Source: Candidatus Neomarinimicrobium atlanticum | GTDB taxonomy: Bacteria > Fidelibacterota > Marinisomatia > Marinisomatales > Marinisomataceae | DNA: 22,096 nt | NCBI GenBank assembly: GCA_000402815.1 | Contig: AQSA01000023.1 | Coordinates: 12,501 to 34,596 of the forward strand | Reading direction: 5' to 3' | Shown here: positions 17,865-22,096 of the stretch, one piece after another | How positions within the stretch are numbered: position 1 is the first letter of the stretch | How the letters are laid out: every line of letters starts with the position of its first letter | Program-made: the position numbers and the translations under genes | The notes under the pieces: generated by a model | The model's input: only the letters and a program-made list of their open reading frames with translations | Database searches by the model: none | Told to the model about the DNA's origin: nothing

Positions 17865-19493
17865 ATGTTTAAAAAATCTAATATCGTCATATTGTCATTC
17901 ATTTTTATATGGAGTTGCAGTATTCCAAGTACAAATATTGAAATAGTTTCAGATTCAACTGAAATTAAGTCAGATAAAATTGATGAAGAAGGCATACAAG
18001 ATCTTTCTGGTATTCAGTTTTTTATGGACGGTATGATGTTTATGGAGCAGGGTGAATATTCCAGGGCAATTATTGAGTTTCAAGAAGCCATTGAGAAAGG
18101 ATCTAATTCAGCAGAAGTATATCATTCCATTTCTGAAGGATACTGGATGATTCAGAAATACGAAAAAAGTATTAGCTATGCATTGAAAGCGATAGATAAA
18201 GATTCTACAAGCTCAGATTACAAAATATCTTTAGGAAAAAAATATATTGCTTTGAATGACCTTGAATCTTCTCTTAATATTTTTGAAGAATTGGCTAAAA
18301 CTGAAATCGATAATGCTGAAATTTTATTTATTATTGGTGACTTAAAATCAGAATTAAATGACATAGATGGTGCTTTGATATATTATCAAGAAGCTTATAA
18401 TAAAGATGATAGTCTTACATTAGCATTAGAGGTAGCCGCTAACTTAGCAATTGATTCGAACCATAGAGATAAGACGCTTATTATTAAAAAACTGTTATTA
18501 TCTGATCCCGGTAATCCTGAATATTTAAAATTATATATTGAATCAATATCTCAAACAAACAGCTTAGATGAAATAGAGTCTTTGTTAAGCAATAAAGATC
18601 TTCAATCAAATCCATTTATCAATAATCTTTATAATCAGTTAGCATATGAATATTTAAGAAATGGATACTATGATAAATCTGAAGAGTTTTTTGAAAAATC
18701 ATTAGAAATAAATAATACAGATCGATTTGCATTATATTATTTATCTACATTATATCGAGAATCTGGAAAGTTTGATCAATCCATAGAACTGTCTGAAAAA
18801 CATATCATTTCTTATCCTGAAGATAAGGAGGGCTATATAAATAAAAGTATTTCATTACTAAGCCTACAACGATTTGACACTGTGATTCAGGAGCTTTCAA
18901 GTGCATTAAAAATATTTCCTCAAGATTTTGAAGTAAATTATTTCCTAGGTCTAGCATATTATTCATTGAAAGAATTTGATAGTGCAGAAGACTTTTATGA
19001 AAAAGCTTTATCTCTTGATACTGATTCTATACCGGCGATGCATGCATTAGCTATGGTATATGATCAGAACAAAAAGTGGAATCAGTCAGATAAACTTTAT
19101 ACAGATTTGATTACACTTAACACTAAAGACGCCCAAGCATATAATAACTATGCATATAGCTTAATTGAGAGAGATGAAGATGTAGAATATGCATTAACGC
19201 TTGCCAAGAAAGCGATTGAGCTTAGTCCAAAAACATCATCTTATTTAGACACAATTGGCTGGATATATTTTAAACTAAATGATTTTGATAAAGCGAAAGA
19301 ATTTATTGGTGAAGCTATAGTATATGATGAAACTAGCTCTGTAGTACTTGAACATTATGGAGATGTGCTAATAGAATTAAATGAAATAGATGAAGCATTG
19401 ATTTTTTATAAAAAGGCACTCGAGCTTGATGAGCAAAATATGAAATTAGCAGAAAAAATTTCAAATTATAACTCTAGAGCCCTAAATGAATAA
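17865..19493 (+). CDS. TPR-repeat lipoprotein
   Basis: This 542-residue protein starts with a lipoprotein signal (hydrophobic core then FIWSC, with C18 as lipidation site; tryptophan at -2 is unusual). About a dozen tetratricopeptide repeats fill residues 50-535, for example AIIEFQEAIEKGSNSAEVYH and AEDFYEKALSLDTDSIPAMH. The C-terminal repeats YNNYAYSLIERDEDVEYALT and YLDTIGWIYFKLNDFDKA match the TPR proteins encoded beside lolB in proteobacteria and beside DUF4292 in Bacteroidota (from memory). It probably sits in the outer membrane or periplasm as a scaffold. It overlaps the next lipoprotein gene by eight bases, which strengthens the link. Confidence 0.87.
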   Translation: MFKKSNIVILSFIFIWSCSIPSTNIEIVSDSTEIKSDKIDEEGIQDLSGIQFFMDGMMFMEQGEYSRAIIEFQEAIEKGSNSAEVYHSISEGYWMIQKYEKSISYALKAIDKDSTSSDYKISLGKKYIALNDLESSLNIFEELAKTEIDNAEILFIIGDLKSELNDIDGALIYYQEAYNKDDSLTLALEVAANLAIDSNHRDKTLIIKKLLLSDPGNPEYLKLYIESISQTNSLDEIESLLSNKDLQSNPFINNLYNQLAYEYLRNGYYDKSEEFFEKSLEINNTDRFALYYLSTLYRESGKFDQSIELSEKHIISYPEDKEGYINKSISLLSLQRFDTVIQELSSALKIFPQDFEVNYFLGLAYYSLKEFDSAEDFYEKALSLDTDSIPAMHALAMVYDQNKKWNQSDKLYTDLITLNTKDAQAYNNYAYSLIERDEDVEYALTLAKKAIELSPKTSSYLDTIGWIYFKLNDFDKAKEFIGEAIVYDETSSVVLEHYGDVLIELNEIDEALIFYKKALELDEQNMKLAEKISNYNSRALNE

Positions 19494-20040
19494 ATGGAAA
19501 ATATTTATATTTTTAATTTTAGTTAGTTGTTCGTCAAATAAAAATTTTGTTTCTATCGATAGTGCAAATCATGCGACTATTGAAGTTTTAGAAAAAAATT
19601 ATTCTAGATCTTTTGGATCAGGAAAGTTAACGGGAAAAGGAAAGTCAAATTTTTCATCCAATTTTGTTTTCGAATCAAAAGATGATTACTCATATATTGT
19701 TTTTAAGGATATCATAGGAAGGAAATTGTTCTTAGTTGAAATTAATGGAGAGAAAACACGATATGTTGATATGAGAAAAAATAAAGAAATAGATGTAGAA
19801 GATTTCAATAAATTTTTGCCTATTGCTACAAAATTTGATTCAAATACCTATAAAAGACTATTATGGGGTACTCCGAATGTTTTTAAAGATCTACAGATTA
19901 AAACCAGAAATATTTTTTTGATATCAACAAAGTTAATTAGTATCGATGGTAGTAACTTCTTGAACGAGTTAACATTTTCTTTAAATAATGACAAACAAAA
20001 ATATACAATACTTTTTACAAGAAGAAATTTTGAGATATAA
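19486..20040 (+). CDS. LolB/DUF4292-like outer-membrane lipoprotein
   Basis: This 184-residue lipoprotein has a short signal ending LILVSC with lipidation at C15. The mature part has a LolB-like order of strands: SGKLTGKGKSNFSSNFVFES, DDYSYIVFKDIIGRKLFLVE, NGEKTRYVDMRKNKEI, FNKFLPIATKF, then LLWGTP. LolB accepts lipoproteins from LolA and inserts them into the outer membrane; DUF4292 proteins are the more distant relatives in Bacteroidota. The upstream TPR partner is the best contextual support. Identity as a true LolB is not proven: sequence conservation is low. The stop codon abuts the ATG of the GT2 gene. Confidence 0.6.
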   Translation: MNKWKIFIFLILVSCSSNKNFVSIDSANHATIEVLEKNYSRSFGSGKLTGKGKSNFSSNFVFESKDDYSYIVFKDIIGRKLFLVEINGEKTRYVDMRKNKEIDVEDFNKFLPIATKFDSNTYKRLLWGTPNVFKDLQIKTRNIFLISTKLISIDGSNFLNELTFSLNNDKQKYTILFTRRNFEI

Positions 20041-20964
20041 ATGAAACTATCTATTATTATCCCGATGTATAATGAGCAAGAGTCTTTAGATAGCTTATTT
20101 GTGGAGCTGTCAGGTTTATTCAGCCAGGAAACTGCAACTGAGATTATTTTTATAAATGATGGATCTTCAGATAATACTCTAAATATTCTTAAATCTAAAA
20201 TTAAGAATTATCCTACTTGGAGTATAATAAATCTATATCGTAACTATGGAAAGTCTGTTGCTCTACAAGCGGGATTTGATAATTCAAAAGGCGAAATAAT
20301 TGCCACAATGGACGCAGACCTTCAAGACAATCCGAAAGAAATTTATCGTTTAATCGAAGAGCTAGACAGGGGGTATGACGTTGTTTCAGGTTGGAAAAAA
20401 AATCGAAAAGATCCATTAGAGAAAAAAATAGCATCTAAAATCTTCAATTTTTTTGTAAGAGTTTTTAGTGGTCTTAAAATACATGATTCTAATTGTGGAA
20501 TAAAAGTTTTTAAAAGAGAAGTGACTGAGATGCTTACATTATACGGTGGAAGACATCGATATATACCTCTTTTGGCTCATCAAAAGAAGTTTTTAATATC
20601 AGAAGTTGTTGTAGATCACAGAGAAAGAGAATTTGGCATTTCTAAATATGGTGTAAAGCGTTATTCAGATGGATTTTTTGATTTTTTAACAATTTTGTTT
20701 TTAGGTAAATATATGGATCGTCCACTACACTTTTTTGGATCTCTTGGGTTTATTTCGGTATTACTTGGAATAGGAATTGAGAGCTATGTTTTATACTTAA
20801 AGTATATTTTATTTGATTCATTTCAGCAGCATATAGCTTTAATAATTTTAGGAGCAATCTTAATTATTGTGGGACTCCAACTTTTTACTTTTGGTTTAAT
20901 GGGCGAGTTAATTGTTAATAAAAAATATAAAGATAGAAATTATATCAAAGAAATAATTGAGTAG
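20041..20964 (+). CDS. GT2 family glycosyltransferase, polyprenyl-phosphate type
   Basis: This 307-residue enzyme has a cytoplasmic GT-A domain followed by two membrane helices (about 229-256 and 263-290), the architecture of GtrB/ArnC/DPM1-like proteins that transfer a sugar from a nucleotide donor to undecaprenyl phosphate. Motifs seen are SIIIPMYNEQESL, FINDGSSDNTL, the DxD-containing TMDADLQDNP (D91, D93) and SGLKIHDSNCGIKVFKRE, typical of the family. Donor sugar is unknown. It abuts the LolB-like gene and overlaps the next glycosyltransferase by eight bases, so the two likely act in the same surface-glycan pathway. Confidence 0.9.
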   Translation: MKLSIIIPMYNEQESLDSLFVELSGLFSQETATEIIFINDGSSDNTLNILKSKIKNYPTWSIINLYRNYGKSVALQAGFDNSKGEIIATMDADLQDNPKEIYRLIEELDRGYDVVSGWKKNRKDPLEKKIASKIFNFFVRVFSGLKIHDSNCGIKVFKREVTEMLTLYGGRHRYIPLLAHQKKFLISEVVVDHREREFGISKYGVKRYSDGFFDFLTILFLGKYMDRPLHFFGSLGFISVLLGIGIESYVLYLKYILFDSFQQHIALIILGAILIIVGLQLFTFGLMGELIVNKKYKDRNYIKEIIE

Positions 20965-22075
20965 TCGATTAAAGATTGTTACTGTAGGGCCCTTTCCACC
21001 TCTTAGAGGTGGAATTGCTGATTTTCATGAGTCTCTAGTTAATCAAATAAGCTTGAAAAGCGATGTGACAGTTTTAAATTTTAAATCTTTATATCCTAAA
21101 ATGTTATTTCCTGGAAAGTCCGAATATGGTAATAATAAAAGCAGTTTTAAAAATGTGAATACAATTCTAAATCCTTTAAATGTGCTAAGTTGGATAAAAG
21201 CCAAATCTTTAATAAAAAAAAATAATACAGACAAACTAATCATTTCTTATTGGAGCTTCTTTTTTATTCCAGTATATATTTTTTTACTTAGTTCAGTAAA
21301 AAAGGATAATAGATATGTTTTATTCCATAATGTTATTTCACATGAAAATAGACCTTTTGAGAGGTTTCTACTTAAATCTTTTATTAAAAGAATAGGTCGT
21401 TGTATTGTTATGAATAATTATAACAAAGAATTAATCTTAAAAATAAATCCAAAGGCGAGTATCATTAATAATTACCATCCAATATATGAACTACCTTATA
21501 TAGATAATTCAAGTAATAACTATAAAGCAGATTTAAATATAAAGACAGGCAAAACCATTTTATTTTTTGGGCTCATTAGGGAGTATAAAGGGTTGGATCT
21601 ATTAATAAATGCTATTGGATTAAGTAAAAATAAAATTAAAGATTTAAAAGTGTTAATTGTCGGTGAGAATTATGAGTCATTAGAAAAATACCATAAAATG
21701 ATTAGAGCTCATAATATGGAAGGATCCTTTATTTTTGTTAACAACTTTGTTGATAAAGATGATATTAAGAAATATTTCTTATCTTCAGAATTAGTTGTTC
21801 TTCCTTATAAGTCGGCATCCCAGAGCGGAGTACTTTCATTGGCATATAACTTTAATCGCCCCGTAATTACTACAGATGTTGGGGGATTATCTGACTATGT
21901 TTCAGATAAAAAATCTGGATTTATTGTAGAGCCAAACTCTGAGGATCTAAGCAAAAAAATTAATATGTTTTTTGATAAAAATTTATTTGAGACGATGAGC
22001 AAATTTATAAAAGATAATAAAAAAATATTTTCATGGGAATCTTTTGAGAAAAAATTGAAATTATATGAACAATAA
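20957..22075 (+). CDS. GT4-type (family 1) glycosyltransferase
   Basis: This 372-residue GT-B enzyme starts with a TTG codon: no ATG or GTG occurs in frame before the first strand KIVTVGPFPPLRGGIADFH, and the TTG gives the usual eight-base overlap. The C-terminal donor-binding domain shows ILFFGLIREYKGLDLLINAI, VLIVGEN, the VVLPYKSASQSGVLSLAYNF region and PVITTDVGGLSDYV. The usual E-x7-E nucleotide-sugar motif is not conserved at this place, as in a known subgroup with QSGV..AY. Substrate is unknown; coupling to the GT2 gene suggests cell-surface glycan synthesis. Confidence 0.88.
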   Translation: MSSRLKIVTVGPFPPLRGGIADFHESLVNQISLKSDVTVLNFKSLYPKMLFPGKSEYGNNKSSFKNVNTILNPLNVLSWIKAKSLIKKNNTDKLIISYWSFFFIPVYIFLLSSVKKDNRYVLFHNVISHENRPFERFLLKSFIKRIGRCIVMNNYNKELILKINPKASIINNYHPIYELPYIDNSSNNYKADLNIKTGKTILFFGLIREYKGLDLLINAIGLSKNKIKDLKVLIVGENYESLEKYHKMIRAHNMEGSFIFVNNFVDKDDIKKYFLSSELVVLPYKSASQSGVLSLAYNFNRPVITTDVGGLSDYVSDKKSGFIVEPNSEDLSKKINMFFDKNLFETMSKFIKDNKKIFSWESFEKKLKLYEQ

Positions 22076-22096
22076 GAAAGTAAATAATCCAAAAAT
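22065..22096 (+). CDS. Start of a further gene, cut by the window edge
   Basis: An ATG at 22065 inside the end of the glycosyltransferase gene opens a frame (MNNKKVNNPK...) that stays open to the last base. The 11-base overlap fits the local pattern of coupled starts. Only ten codons are visible, so nothing can be said about function and the start itself is uncertain. Confidence 0.4.
   Translation, partial: MNNKKVNNPK

Overview
The window is AT-rich in its protein-coding part and opens inside a 23S rRNA gene, followed by 5S rRNA and then about 20 tightly packed genes, all on the + strand. The best guess for the organism is a marine, streamlined member of the FCB superphylum, most likely Neomarinimicrobiota (SAR406). 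This is inference. It rests on low GC, very short or negative gene spacing, almost no Shine-Dalgarno sites, promoter-like sequences resembling the Bacteroidota TTG/TAnnTTTG pattern, a DUF6122 gene typical of Bacteroidota relatives, and a membrane-anchored sulfatase. A Bacteroidota-related lineage is the main alternative.

Layout. (1) 1-1251: the 3' third of 23S rRNA and a complete 5S rRNA, with no tRNA between them. (2) 1287-8740: tsaE, tsaB, accD, guaA, a sulfatase, a GNAT acetyltransferase and glmS. These are housekeeping genes for tRNA t6A modification, fatty acid synthesis, GMP synthesis and amino-sugar synthesis, with the sulfatase and acetyltransferase inserted among them. (3) 8813-17782: a DUF2855 protein, an SMR membrane protein, a MORN-repeat protein, a DUF6122 membrane protein, a periplasmic-binding-like protein with a TPR-like front end, pgeF, uppP, a sodium:solute symporter, holA, an ECF sigma factor and a probable anti-sigma factor. 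(4) 17865 to the right edge: a TPR lipoprotein, a LolB-like lipoprotein, a GT2 and a GT4-type glycosyltransferase, and the first codons of another gene.

Only three spaces longer than about 10 bases precede protein genes (before tsaE, DUF2855 and the TPR lipoprotein). All three carry a similar promoter-like element very close to the start codon, suggesting three transcription units with very short leaders. No non-coding stretch exceeds 100 bases. A functional theme in units 3 and 4 is the cell envelope: undecaprenyl phosphate recycling, peptidoglycan editing, lipoprotein or outer-membrane assembly, polyprenyl-linked glycosyl transfer and an envelope-type sigma/anti-sigma pair.

I found no CRISPR array, insertion sequence, phage gene, integrase or obvious defence island. 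Nothing here clearly forms a new multi-gene system. The most interesting leads are the repeated promoter architecture, the TPR plus binding-domain protein with its acidic insertion, the cysteine-free anti-sigma candidate with an unusually strong ribosome binding site, the C-x-C zinc finger of AccD, and residue changes in the two transporters.
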